NCBI GenBank assembly: GCA_964393625.1
Contig: CAYMUT010000026.1
Span: 11,562 to 75,561 of the forward strand
Origin: UBA4421 sp964393625
GTDB lineage: Bacteria > Pseudomonadota > Gammaproteobacteria > Pseudomonadales > Azotimanducaceae
Length of the DNA: 64,000 nucleotides
Reading direction: 5' to 3'
Shown here: positions 17,803 through 28,401 of the stretch, one piece after another
Numbering within the stretch: the stretch's first letter is position 1
Layout of the letters: each line of letters begins with the position of its first letter
Notes under the pieces: generated by a model
Told to the model about the DNA's origin: nothing
The model's input: the letters and a program-made list of their open reading frames with translations, nothing else
Database searches by the model: none
Program-made: the position numbers and the translations under genes

Positions 17803-18366
17803 CAGGCCAGCTGTTGAAGAATTGAATCTTGCATATCACAAGTTAACGCACGAACTGGGTGCACTGATCGTGGAGCCCCTGGGCGAAGACCCGGCAGAGT
17901 TTCGTAAGTATTTCATTTTCGATGACCCGGATCTGGCCGCGAGCCTTAACCACAACTACAGCTTGGATGTCTTTGATGAGGAGATGCAGGTTCAGGTTCG
18001 CTCATGGTACGAAAAATTCGATGCCAAAAAAGTAGGCGCTCACATCGATGGCCCTCCCTTCATGGCTCTACTGATTAACGACCGCCCCGGACTGCAAGTG
18101 GTCGCCGGTGAAGGCGAGTGGATGGACGCTCCGGTGACCTGCCGCACAGCCGAGGGCGATTATCATGTCCCGGTCAATCCCGGATCCGTGATCGTAAACA
18201 CGGGCGGTACGTTAATGCACTTGAGCGAAGGCCGCTACTCCGCAACCTTACACAGAGTTAACACGACCCTGACCCCAAAAGGCGAAACTCGCTTCTCAAT
18301 GCCGTATTTTCTTATCCCCAAGATGGAGGGGGACTTGGTTCCCTTTGGCCGGCCACGACTAGACAT

Positions 18367-18399
18367 CGGGTTAGCTCGAGGCATCCCATCGCTAACCCG
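18367..18399. repeat. Perfect 9-bp inverted repeat near the oxygenase 3' end
   Basis: CGGGTTAGC at 18367-18375 and GCTAACCCG at 18391-18399 are exact reverse complements separated by 15 bases, inside the last codons of the oxygenase ORF. There is no T-run after it, so it is not a textbook intrinsic terminator, but it could fold in the mRNA of this gene and sits just before the convergent RND gene end. Confidence 0.6.
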
Positions 18400-18452
18400 A
18401 GCTTTGGGGGCGTTTCTCAAGTAGCCATGACCGAGACGGCCACAGTCTCCAT

Positions 18453-21400
18453 CTAGACTGACGGTGCAGTCCCGCCGATGAACTTCGTCAATTTTTTCGT
18501 GCCATTGTGGTGAATCACGATCATCGTCGGCACCACGAAGAGGATGAGGATACTGGCAAACAGAATGCCGATGGCCAGGCTGATGGCCAGCGGGATAATG
18601 AATTGGGCTGACGTACTTGTCTCGAAAATCAACGGCATCAACCCCAGCGACGTCGTCGCTGTGGTCAGAAAAATAGGCCTGAAGCGGCGTTCCGTGGCCT
18701 TCAATACAGCTTCTTCACAGCTGTAGCCACCTTCTTTCATAAGACGATTGTATTTATCCATCAGTATCAGCGAGTCGTTGACCACAACTCCGGCCAGGGC
18801 CACCACACCGAACAACGAGTAGAAAGACAGGTTATAGCCCAGCATGAAGTGGCCGATAAAGGCGCCGGCCGCGCCGAATGGAATGCCGGCGAGAATGATC
18901 AAAGGTTGACTGTAACTTCGCAGCAAAGATGCCAGCAACGCAAAAATAATCAGCATGGCAAGCAATGAGAGTCTTCCCAACGAGGCCAGGCTTTCCCGCT
19001 CATCACTGCGAAATCCTGCCTCGCTGATCTGCAGCCCGATATACTTGTCCTTCAACGCGGGTAGATACGTCGCCGTAAGTTCATTTTCGATGTCTTCAGG
19101 CATCATGACCGAGCGATCCACCCGCCCGCTGACCGTTACAATTCTTCTTCCGTTGACGCGCTCGATACTCGAGTAACTTCGATTCTCAGTGACTGCAGCC
19201 AGCTCCGTCAGGGGCGCTTCAGTGCCGTCGGCAAGCCTGATTCTGACGTCGAAGAAATTGACCGCGCTGCGCCGCTCGTCTTCAGGGTACCTCACCATCA
19301 CGCGAAGTTCCTCACGCCCCCGTTGAATCCGGTGCACTTCTTCACCGTAGAAAAGCTGCCTCAGCTGTACCGCAACATCCGCGGGCGATAACCCGGCTGC
19401 CAGACCTGCAGGGGTCAACTCGATGTCATATTGCCTTTTCCCCAGCGAGTTGGAATCCTGAACCTCAAACATCGCCGGGAACTCTTCGTATCGCGCTTTC
19501 AATTCCTCTACAGCTTCGCTCAGGACTGCGTCGTCCTGATGCGTCAGTTCAAACGCGATATCAGACGGGTTGCCAAAGAACTGAGATACGTAATTCAGTT
19601 TTTCGACACCAGGTATGCGGCCTACCTCGTTGCGCCACATTCGCTCTAACTCATCAGCAGACAACTTTCTCAACGGTTCAGGATTAAGACGGATCTGAAT
19701 AGAGGCAAGGTGATTGGCCATCGTTACCCGCCCCCCGCCAAATGGACCACCGCCGGTGGAGGTCTGACCACCTACCGTCATGCTGACGGATTTGAACGAG
19801 TTGCCCTGTGCGCGCTCGTTCACACGCTCGGCTGCCGAAACCAGTGTCTCCGCCGCTGCCTGGGTAACCTCAAAGGGCGTTCCTATCGGAAATGCGAGGC
19901 TGGCTGAAATGCGTGTTGATTCAATACTCGGCAGAAATTCGAACCGCACGATTTTGAAAGCCACCAGGCTCATGGCGAGCGCGAAAAACAGCACCGATGC
20001 CGCGATGGTGGTTTTTCTGTAGCGGATGGCATTTTGCACCTGGGGCATGACTACCTTCGCGCGAAAAGCCGCCAAACCTCGCGAGACTGTCTGCTGAATA
20101 TTGTCCAGAGGCCAACGACTCCAGTTGGAACCATGGGTCAGGTGAGCAGGCAGTATCAAAAAAGCTTCAATTAGCGACATCAGCAATACCGTTATGACGA
20201 CGATTGGCACCGCCTGATAAAACTGACTCAAAAAGCCCGAGACTAATCCCAGCGGCGCGAAGGCCGCCATGGTCGTCAGCACACCTACCGTAACCGGCGC
20301 TGCCACACCGCCGACGCCCTTGCGCGCGGCGTCGATGCCGGTCAGGCCACCCTCCTGCTCGGCAATGATGTTTTCTCCAACCACAACGGCATCGTCGACG
20401 ACGATGCCAAGAACGATGATCAACGCCAGCAGGGTAAAGAAGGTGAAATTGACGCCAAAGAAGTCAAAGAAAATAAAGGCACCAAAGAAGGTAATCGGCA
20501 CACCCATGGCCACCCACGTAGCAAGCCGCAGGTCGAGCATGAGCACCAGGAAAAGAAAAACCAGAATAAATCCGAGTATGCCGTTGCGGGCCATGATGCT
20601 CAGATAATTCTTCGTGGTCTCGGTTTCATCATCCCAGATATCAATGTCTATACCGCTGGGTGGCGAGTAAGTCGCAAGCCGTGCGCGGATATCGTTGGCG
20701 ATGGCAATCGCATCTTCGGATTCTGATTTCTGAACTTTCAGAAACAGACTCTTCTTGCCATTGAATTCATGGATCAGTTCATCTTCTGTAAAGCCATCTC
20801 TTATCTGTGCGATGTCTTTCAACTTGAGTAAAGACCCGTTTGGCAAGGCTCTAACGGTAATGTCCTCGAACTCTTTACCGCTGTAGCTCTTCTTGTTGGT
20901 ACGCAGCAGCAGATCACCGGCTTTGGTGCGGATTTCACCCGAAGATAAATTGAGTGAAGAAGCTCGCACCACGTCGGCTACCTCACTTATAGAGAGCCCA
21001 TAACGGCGCAGGTTTTCCTGCTTTACTTCGATGGAGATCTCGTAATCCTTAGCGCCGAACAGCGAAACCAGCGAGACCGAGGGTATCGCCAACAACTCCT
21101 GCTCAATCAGCTCAGCTCCCTGTCTGAGCTGCAGATCAGATAGCTCTGAGGAGACCACCAGCGTCATGACCTCGCCTACGGTTTCCAGGCGCACGATGTC
21201 TGGCTCTTCCGCGCGCCCCGGTGGAAAGTCGCTCAGCCGTTCCACCGCCATCTCTATATCGTCTCTGACCTTCGACTGGTCGGCGAAATCTTTCAACTCA
21301 ACCGAGACCGCACCCGAGTTCTCGTAGGCGCGCGATGTCACGCGCTTGACGCCATCTATGCCAATGACAGCTTCTTCAATTCGCCGGGTAATGCTCTCTT

Positions 21401-21617
21401 CTACCTCGGAAGGCGTGGCGCCAGGATACGGGACGGTAATGTTGATCTGGCCCAGGTCCAGCGTCGGAAATGTCTGGGATGTAATGGAGGTCGCGGCAAC
21501 AAACCCGCCAATCAGCATGATGGCCATTAACAGGTTCGCCGCGACCGGATTACCCGCAAAGTAATCCTGAACCCTTCCGATCAGCGGCGCTTCGACTCTG
21601 CTGCGATCTTCTTTCAT
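18453..21617 (-). CDS. RND-family efflux permease (AcrB/HAE1 superfamily)
   Basis: About 1,054 residues, the normal length for an RND inner-membrane pump. TM1 begins at VAANLLMAIMLIGGFVAA; two porter-domain loops and the TM4 core with IIVLGIVVDDAVVVGENI (the proton-relay region) are present, followed by the second helical block FGVVALAGVVVNDSLILMDKYN. It exports amphipathic compounds by proton antiport as part of a tripartite system. The ATG at 21617 overlaps the stop of the upstream adaptor gene (TGATG), so the two are coupled. A TTG one codon earlier is less likely. No TolC-type outer-membrane gene is nearby, so a distant one must serve. Confidence 0.93.
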   Translation of the reverse strand: MKEDRSRVEAPLIGRVQDYFAGNPVAANLLMAIMLIGGFVAATSITSQTFPTLDLGQINITVPYPGATPSEVEESITRRIEEAVIGIDGVKRVTSRAYENSGAVSVELKDFADQSKVRDDIEMAVERLSDFPPGRAEEPDIVRLETVGEVMTLVVSSELSDLQLRQGAELIEQELLAIPSVSLVSLFGAKDYEISIEVKQENLRRYGLSISEVADVVRASSLNLSSGEIRTKAGDLLLRTNKKSYSGKEFEDITVRALPNGSLLKLKDIAQIRDGFTEDELIHEFNGKKSLFLKVQKSESEDAIAIANDIRARLATYSPPSGIDIDIWDDETETTKNYLSIMARNGILGFILVFLFLVLMLDLRLATWVAMGVPITFFGAFIFFDFFGVNFTFFTLLALIIVLGIVVDDAVVVGENIIAEQEGGLTGIDAARKGVGGVAAPVTVGVLTTMAAFAPLGLVSGFLSQFYQAVPIVVITVLLMSLIEAFLILPAHLTHGSNWSRWPLDNIQQTVSRGLAAFRAKVVMPQVQNAIRYRKTTIAASVLFFALAMSLVAFKIVRFEFLPSIESTRISASLAFPIGTPFEVTQAAAETLVSAAERVNERAQGNSFKSVSMTVGGQTSTGGGPFGGGRVTMANHLASIQIRLNPEPLRKLSADELERMWRNEVGRIPGVEKLNYVSQFFGNPSDIAFELTHQDDAVLSEAVEELKARYEEFPAMFEVQDSNSLGKRQYDIELTPAGLAAGLSPADVAVQLRQLFYGEEVHRIQRGREELRVMVRYPEDERRSAVNFFDVRIRLADGTEAPLTELAAVTENRSYSSIERVNGRRIVTVSGRVDRSVMMPEDIENELTATYLPALKDKYIGLQISEAGFRSDERESLASLGRLSLLAMLIIFALLASLLRSYSQPLIILAGIPFGAAGAFIGHFMLGYNLSFYSLFGVVALAGVVVNDSLILMDKYNRLMKEGGYSCEEAVLKATERRFRPIFLTTATTSLGLMPLIFETSTSAQFIIPLAISLAIGILFASILILFVVPTMIVIHHNGTKKLTKFIGGTAPSV

Positions 21618-22741
21618 CAATCAGGCTCGGACATCACCAGCATGCCCTCCTTTGCGCCAGGTACCGTGCCGAGCACTACGCCTTCCCCTGCATCGAAACG
21701 CTCAACAATCACGCCGGAGGTCTGTCGGTTGATGAACGTTGGTTGTGCGCGTTTAAGCTTGCCGTTGCGGAGGACCCAAACCGACTCATTGATCTGTTCC
21801 GCCGCCTCCGGCAGCAACATTGTGTTGGGCAGACGAGGACCCTCGATCAGAACGTTGAAGAACGAGCCAGGATAAACCTCCGTCGCGTTCTCTAAAGACA
21901 GATACAGCTGGGCGAACCGCGTTCTCTCGTCCAGGTTCGGAGACACCCGAGCGACGGTAGCCTGCACCTGGGTATCACCCAGACTGAGACTGGCGCGACG
22001 GCCTATCACGGGTTGCAGAATCTCCAGATCCCGCGGCGAAATCGGCACCAATGCCTCGACGGATGCCACATCAAAGACCTCTCCAAACTTTTGCCCCTGA
22101 GTAAGAAACTGGCCGACTTCCGCTTCTGAATCGACCACTCTACCGTCAAAAGGCAGTGCAAAATCTGTGCGCTTAAGGTCCAACTGCGCAATCTGCTCCC
22201 GCGCCCATGCCGCGGCAATCTGCGCCTTGGCCTGTTCCAGCTGCGGCGTTTTGGCAACCAGCGGCGGCACCTCTTTTCCCGGGTTCAGGATGGCGTAATT
22301 CGCTATGGCCGCCTCACTCTCGGCTTTCGCGAGCTGGTAGTTGGACTGCGCCGCAAGACGGTCCGCCTCGGCCTGGGCAACGGCCAGTTCAAAGTCTCTC
22401 GGGTCGATCCGCAGAAGGCTTTGGCCCGCCGCAAAACTACCGCCCTTCCTGAAGGTTTCCGACACCCAGACGACCCGACCACTCAACTGCAATACCAGGT
22501 CAATTGAATTTCTGACAACAACCGAACCGGTGCCTCTGACTTCCACAGCATTACCCTGAGGTTTCAGCTCGGCCACCGAAACATAGACGGCGTCATTGTC
22601 ACTCCGCGGCGCAATCCTGATCGCGCCGGCTTCCAGCAGTTCTTCTTCAGAGGGCGCTTGAGCGGAATAAAACGCAACACCTGCGACAACGGCGATGACC
22701 CCGATCTGCAGAATACCGATGGGCAGACGGTACAGTTTCAT
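21617..22741 (-). CDS. RND efflux periplasmic adaptor subunit (membrane fusion protein)
   Basis: A 374-residue HlyD/AcrA-type adaptor. It has an N-terminal membrane anchor (GILQIGVIAVVAGVAFYSA), a first lipoyl half (VRGTGSVVVRNSIDLVLQLSGRVVWVSETFRKGGSFAAGQSLLRID), an alpha-hairpin rich in Ala/Glu (LAVAQAEADRLAAQSNYQLAKAE onward), a second lipoyl half (FALPFDGRVVDSEAEVGQFLTQGQ), then beta-barrel and membrane-proximal domains. It bridges the permease to an outer-membrane channel. It directly precedes and overlaps the permease gene, and is 76 bases after the carotenoid oxygenase on the same strand, suggesting that the pump belongs to the catabolic operon. Confidence 0.92.
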   Translation of the reverse strand: MKLYRLPIGILQIGVIAVVAGVAFYSAQAPSEEELLEAGAIRIAPRSDNDAVYVSVAELKPQGNAVEVRGTGSVVVRNSIDLVLQLSGRVVWVSETFRKGGSFAAGQSLLRIDPRDFELAVAQAEADRLAAQSNYQLAKAESEAAIANYAILNPGKEVPPLVAKTPQLEQAKAQIAAAWAREQIAQLDLKRTDFALPFDGRVVDSEAEVGQFLTQGQKFGEVFDVASVEALVPISPRDLEILQPVIGRRASLSLGDTQVQATVARVSPNLDERTRFAQLYLSLENATEVYPGSFFNVLIEGPRLPNTMLLPEAAEQINESVWVLRNGKLKRAQPTFINRQTSGVIVERFDAGEGVVLGTVPGAKEGMLVMSEPD

Positions 22742-22817
22742 GCGCTTTGATCCCTCCTCTATCGGTGTTTGTGTTTGTTATGCGGGCGAAGCCACAGCAA
22801 CCGGATCACGGCCTGGT

Positions 22818-24245
22818 CTACGCCAGATCACCGGCGCTCACCCAACCGGCATGAAAACCGTAGGGTACCCGGAACGGCATTATGATCCTGGCCACCGGCC
22901 CCGCAGCCACCTGGCGGGCATCAATGATCAGACATTCACTCTGCTGTTGTGCCTCGTCATGGACAAAACAAATCAGGTAACCATCGTCTTCAGAAGCGCA
23001 ACCGTCGCGCGGGGCAAACACCGCTTCTCCACCATGGCGTTGTGAGCCGAAAGCGTACTCTGTGGTCGCGCCATCTGCATTGTCATATTTCATGACGCCA
23101 TCAAAAGTAAAAGGCCGGGTCGGACTGAAGACTGCTGCATACACGTAGCGGGTAGGGTGGCAGGCGTATTCGTCGTTGACCCGAGTAAAGTCGCACGGTG
23201 TCTGAGCGAGCGTTCGTTCTTTGACTGCTCCGGTTGAGGTATTCAGCCGCCATTCGTAGAGTTTGCCCTGATTTTCCGCCAGGTTGTTACCTTCAGACGT
23301 ACCTGCCCCGGCGATGTCGGCATTTATTGACCGTGATGCCTGGAGTACCACCTCTTCACCTTCATCCCAGGCATTAGCCGTGTGCACGACTACACCTGTT
23401 GCCACCTCAAACCATTGGATATCCGCATCGCTTCCGTAACGCGGCAGCAGACCAATTCTTGAGCCGTGTTCCGCTTCAAAACCCAGTGCCGGTCCACCCG
23501 AAATAGCGCGTTCGATATCCAGAGTGATGGGAAAATCCAGAAATACGGAATACTTTTCACTCGCAGCGAAGTCATGCATGAAAACCGGCTTGGAAATCGT
23601 GACCGGCGTTGTATGAACCAGCTTACCCTCTGCATTGACAACGGAATAAGACACATAGGGCTCGGACATGAACGAATAACCATAGGTCATCATTTCACCT
23701 GACTGCCGATCAACCTTCGGATGCGCGGTGAAAGGGTGTGTCAGCTTACCGTCGAAATCTGTCGTACCAACTGTTTCGAGCTCGGGCAAGCTGATGATGG
23801 TCGGCTGCGATGGCTCATGCAGCGCATACAGGGTGCTATTGTGAAAAGCGAACGCCGTATTCGCCAGGTTTTTGCTCCGCGGCGCACCCTCCGGCAGCTC
23901 CACCGGCGTAGGGTCCAGCATCGAATTCATTCCTTTATACAGCCAGTCACCGTGTTGCTGCTCCAGGCTGAAACCCTCGTTTCGAACAAAGCGGTTCCTG
24001 TAACGGGCGGTGCCGTTGGCGAAGGCTATGGCGTGAATCATGCCATCGCCATCGAACGTGTGGTATGCCTCTTCGTTGAAAACGTAAACCGGGTTCGGGC
24101 CTATCCTTAAGAAATGGCCTGACAGGTCCGCGGGGATCTCGCCAATAACTTCCATCGCTTCGGCATCGCGCTCCTCAGCGATGGGACTGAAATTCCCATC
24201 GAGAAAAAAATTGTCGGATGGTGCACTGGCGATCACTTGTGGCAT
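22818..24245 (-). CDS. Carotenoid oxygenase family protein (lignostilbene/apocarotenoid dioxygenase-like), copy 1
   Basis: A 475-residue seven-bladed-propeller non-heme iron oxygenase of the RPE65/carotenoid cleavage family. All four iron-ligand histidine contexts are present: FTAHPKVD, FMHDFAAS, VVHTANAWDE and YGFHAGW. The N-terminal FLRIGPNP and YHTFDGDGMIHA blocks are also diagnostic. Members cleave the central double bond of carotenoids, apocarotenoids or stilbenes with O2. There is no signal peptide, so it is cytoplasmic. It is the closest of the three paralogues in this window to the one at 42953. The upstream gene on the same strand is a Baeyer-Villiger-type monooxygenase and the downstream ones an RND pump. 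Confidence 0.93.
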   Translation of the reverse strand: MPQVIASAPSDNFFLDGNFSPIAEERDAEAMEVIGEIPADLSGHFLRIGPNPVYVFNEEAYHTFDGDGMIHAIAFANGTARYRNRFVRNEGFSLEQQHGDWLYKGMNSMLDPTPVELPEGAPRSKNLANTAFAFHNSTLYALHEPSQPTIISLPELETVGTTDFDGKLTHPFTAHPKVDRQSGEMMTYGYSFMSEPYVSYSVVNAEGKLVHTTPVTISKPVFMHDFAASEKYSVFLDFPITLDIERAISGGPALGFEAEHGSRIGLLPRYGSDADIQWFEVATGVVVHTANAWDEGEEVVLQASRSINADIAGAGTSEGNNLAENQGKLYEWRLNTSTGAVKERTLAQTPCDFTRVNDEYACHPTRYVYAAVFSPTRPFTFDGVMKYDNADGATTEYAFGSQRHGGEAVFAPRDGCASEDDGYLICFVHDEAQQQSECLIIDARQVAAGPVARIIMPFRVPYGFHAGWVSAGDLA

Positions 24246-24290
24246 CAGTCTACCCTCGAGTCAAAACCGCTGAGTCTAACGAATCAGCAG

Positions 24291-24314
24291 CCGGCAGGAC
24301 AAACAGCCTGCCGG
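24291..24314. repeat. 8-bp inverted repeat (hairpin) between monooxygenase and carotenoid oxygenase
   Basis: CCGGCAGG at 24291-24298 pairs exactly with CCTGCCGG at 24307-24314 across an 8-base loop, in the 107-base gap between two same-strand genes. No T-run follows on the minus strand, so it may be an attenuator, an mRNA-processing hairpin or a weak terminator rather than a full stop. Confidence 0.5.
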
Positions 24315-24352
24315 GGTCTTAGCAATTCGAACAGCTCTGAATTCGCTTCAGG

Positions 24353-26176
<1,824 letters not shown>

Positions 26177-26236
26177 GCTTACTTCTCTACGGGTAACACA
26201 TCTTCAATCATACCGCATGGTTTGCAGAATCTAAGC

Positions 26237-28210
26237 CTATTGGTGAGGCGTTGGGGCAATATCACTTTCGTTGGGTAATGCGAAAGCCATCAGGTGGTCG
26301 CCTGCCTTGTTGAAGCCCGTCATATGCCCGCCCGCGGCTACCACCACATACTGCTTACCGCCTTCCTCCAACTGGTATGTCATCGGTGTTGAATTTGCCG
26401 CGGTGGGCAGGCGGGCCTCCCACAGGGTCTCTCCGGTCTGTGCTGAATATGCGCGAAAAGCGTGTTCCATGGCTCCGGACCCGAACACTACGCCGGTCAC
26501 GGTTGTCATGACTCCCCCGATAGCAGGAATACCTTGAATCCACCAGAACGGAAAGGGCGCGAGGTCGCGCGTTGTACCGAAGGGCACGCTCCACAGAATC
26601 TTACCCTCGGCCAGATCGACCGCGTCGAGGGTTGACCAGGGTGGTTCGACGCACGGAACGCCCAGTGGCGACATCAGCATTGAAGTACTGGAACAATAGG
26701 GTGTGCCGCGTTGGTTGGTGCGGCCGGCTTTTTCGCATTCTTCACGCGGTGTGAGCTTCAGGACGTTCACAGTGCGCATGGTGATGACGAACATGGTCTG
26801 ACTATCCGGGTTTATCGCCGGCGATCCCCAGTTGTTACCGCCGCCGTTGCCGGGGTAAAAGAGGCTGCCCTGCACGGTTGGAGGTGTGTAGATGCCTTCG
26901 TTGCGCAATTCACCGAGTTTGTCAGCGCAGACCATTTTGTCCCAGATCATCATGCCCCAGGCGTCATCAGCAGACACGGGTTCCATCAGGTTAGGGAAAT
27001 GTGTCGGGAAGGGCTGGGTGGGAGACAGGTACTCGCCTTCTGCAGGATTCTGCGGCACGGACCGTTCTTCGACCGGGTACACCGGCTCTCCCGTATCGCG
27101 GTGCAAGACAAAAGTCAGTCCCATCTTCGTCACCTGCACCACCACCGGTACTTTTTCACCGTCGACTTCGAGGTCCATGAGTGTGGGTTGCGCGGGAGTG
27201 TCGTAGTCCCATATGTCGTGGTGCACCATCTGGTAGTGCCAGGCCAGTTCGCCAGTGGCGCCGTGCAGCGCAACAACGGAACTCGAGTAATGGTCCAGCC
27301 CTTCTCGATGGCCGCCATAGTAATCCGGCGAGGTGTTGCCGGTTGGTACGAAAACCAGATCCCGCTCAGCATCTACGCTGATGATGGACCAGACATTGGT
27401 TGTGCCGCTGCGGAACGAACCATCTTCGTCGCGCTGGGCCATATGGGATGGGACAGGGTTCCATGCCCATCGTTGCTCGCCGGTGCGGATGTCGTAAGCT
27501 CGCACGACACCGCTCGGAATGTCGGTTCGGACATTGTCGAGCACCATCGAACCGGTAATGACCAGGTCGTTCAGAATGGCGGGCGGCGAGGTGATACCGT
27601 ACTCCAGAGGGCTGTGACGTGAAATCTCCGGTGTGATATCCACTGCACCGTTGTCACCGAAATCTGCGCAGGGCTCGCCGGTACTGGCGTCCAGGGCTAT
27701 AAGCCGGGCATCCACCGTGCCGGTAAGTATTCGATGCAAGCATTGTCGCGGGTCTGATTCCGTCCAATCAGGCGCCTTCCAGCTGCTCACGCCGCGGCAA
27801 TTGGGCAGCACCCAGTTCTGGCTGATATCCACTCGTGGGTCATAAGACCAGATTTCCCTGCCGGTGCGCGCATCGAGCGCAAAAACCCGGTTGAACGGCG
27901 AACAGTAGTAGAGGGTCTCATCGACCAGAATGGGTGTGACCTGAAAGGCACTCGAACCCATGTAGCCGCCGTCTGCGCTGGGACCGGCATCGCGGAAATC
28001 ACCGGAATTGTGTACCCAGGCCTGTTCCAGCCAGGCCACGTTTTCCGGCGTGATCTGTGTTGCTGAAGAAAAGTGGGTGCCGCCGGGTGTTGCGCCGTAG
28101 GCCGGCCACCCGGCCGCCTTTCCAGAACCGACCTTGGGTAGACCGGATGGCAAACTCGCACTGCAGCCCATAATCAGCGCTATGAGGCTGGCGAGATAAA
28201 TTCGGCCCAT
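26237..28210 (-). CDS. PQQ-dependent dehydrogenase, lipoprotein (membrane glucose/quinate dehydrogenase-like)
   Basis: About 657 residues forming an eight-bladed PQQ beta-propeller: WPAYGATPGGTHFSSATQITPENVAWLEQAWVHNSGDF at the N-terminus, repeated tryptophan-docking blades (ALDARTGREIWSYDPR, ALDASTGEPC, AYDIRTGEQRWAWNP, ALHGATGELAWHYQ) and VWDYDTPAQPTL-like metal-site sequence. The signal MGRIYLASLIALIMGC has a lipobox, so it is periplasmic and lipid-anchored. It oxidises an alcohol or sugar and passes electrons to quinone or cytochrome. There is no fused cytochrome. ATG at 28210 is favoured by the signal peptide; ATG 28222 and TTG 28231 are alternatives. It is the first gene of the probable operon running down to 18453. 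Confidence 0.88.
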   Translation of the reverse strand: MGRIYLASLIALIMGCSASLPSGLPKVGSGKAAGWPAYGATPGGTHFSSATQITPENVAWLEQAWVHNSGDFRDAGPSADGGYMGSSAFQVTPILVDETLYYCSPFNRVFALDARTGREIWSYDPRVDISQNWVLPNCRGVSSWKAPDWTESDPRQCLHRILTGTVDARLIALDASTGEPCADFGDNGAVDITPEISRHSPLEYGITSPPAILNDLVITGSMVLDNVRTDIPSGVVRAYDIRTGEQRWAWNPVPSHMAQRDEDGSFRSGTTNVWSIISVDAERDLVFVPTGNTSPDYYGGHREGLDHYSSSVVALHGATGELAWHYQMVHHDIWDYDTPAQPTLMDLEVDGEKVPVVVQVTKMGLTFVLHRDTGEPVYPVEERSVPQNPAEGEYLSPTQPFPTHFPNLMEPVSADDAWGMMIWDKMVCADKLGELRNEGIYTPPTVQGSLFYPGNGGGNNWGSPAINPDSQTMFVITMRTVNVLKLTPREECEKAGRTNQRGTPYCSSTSMLMSPLGVPCVEPPWSTLDAVDLAEGKILWSVPFGTTRDLAPFPFWWIQGIPAIGGVMTTVTGVVFGSGAMEHAFRAYSAQTGETLWEARLPTAANSTPMTYQLEEGGKQYVVVAAGGHMTGFNKAGDHLMAFALPNESDIAPTPHQ

Positions 28211-28253
28211 GATGAGTGTCATCCAATCCAACAGAGCAAACGATTCAAACCGA

Positions 28254-28271
28254 TTGCAACATCAGTTGCAA
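28254..28271. promoter_or_regulatory. Operator-like inverted repeat in a divergent promoter region
   Basis: TTGCAAC at 28254-28260 and GTTGCAA at 28265-28271 are exact reverse complements with a 4-base spacer, in the 191-base gap between the divergently transcribed PQQ dehydrogenase gene and the secreted protein gene at 28402. A TATGAT hexamer resembling a -10 box sits at 28359-28364 upstream of the latter. A regulator site is plausible, but no regulator gene is next to it. Confidence 0.45.
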
Positions 28272-28401
28272 AGACCAAAACTCAGGCAGCCGCGCATCGA
28301 TCGCACACGCGCGCCATCGAGCCGCAGGACGATTTAGCGGAAAGCTGCACAATGTTGTTATGATCAGCGGTTTCAGCAAGCGCGCACGATGAGAGACAAC
28401 C

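Larger units (their letters stand above)
17607..18424 (+). pseudogene. Fe(II)/2-oxoglutarate oxygenase (isopenicillin N synthase-like), truncated and split by a 19-bp tandem repeat
   Basis: The C-terminal half of a 2OG-Fe(II) oxygenase is intact: AHIDG supplies the HxD pair, LHRVN the second histidine, and RFSMPYF the 2-oxoglutarate-binding Arg/Ser. The usual N-terminal half of the family (about 130 residues) is missing. An upstream frame from the ATG at 17607 reads into MHERLFRGPNTWPADERLA (from 17703), which should continue directly into GFRPAVEEL, but three copies of a 19-bp unit (17734-17790) shift the frame and create a stop at 17763-17765. That TGA overlaps an ATG at 17765 (TGATG) which reopens the correct frame, giving a 219-residue downstream ORF to 18424. 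It is either a pseudogene, a re-initiating split gene, or a repeat-number switch. Confidence 0.75.
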
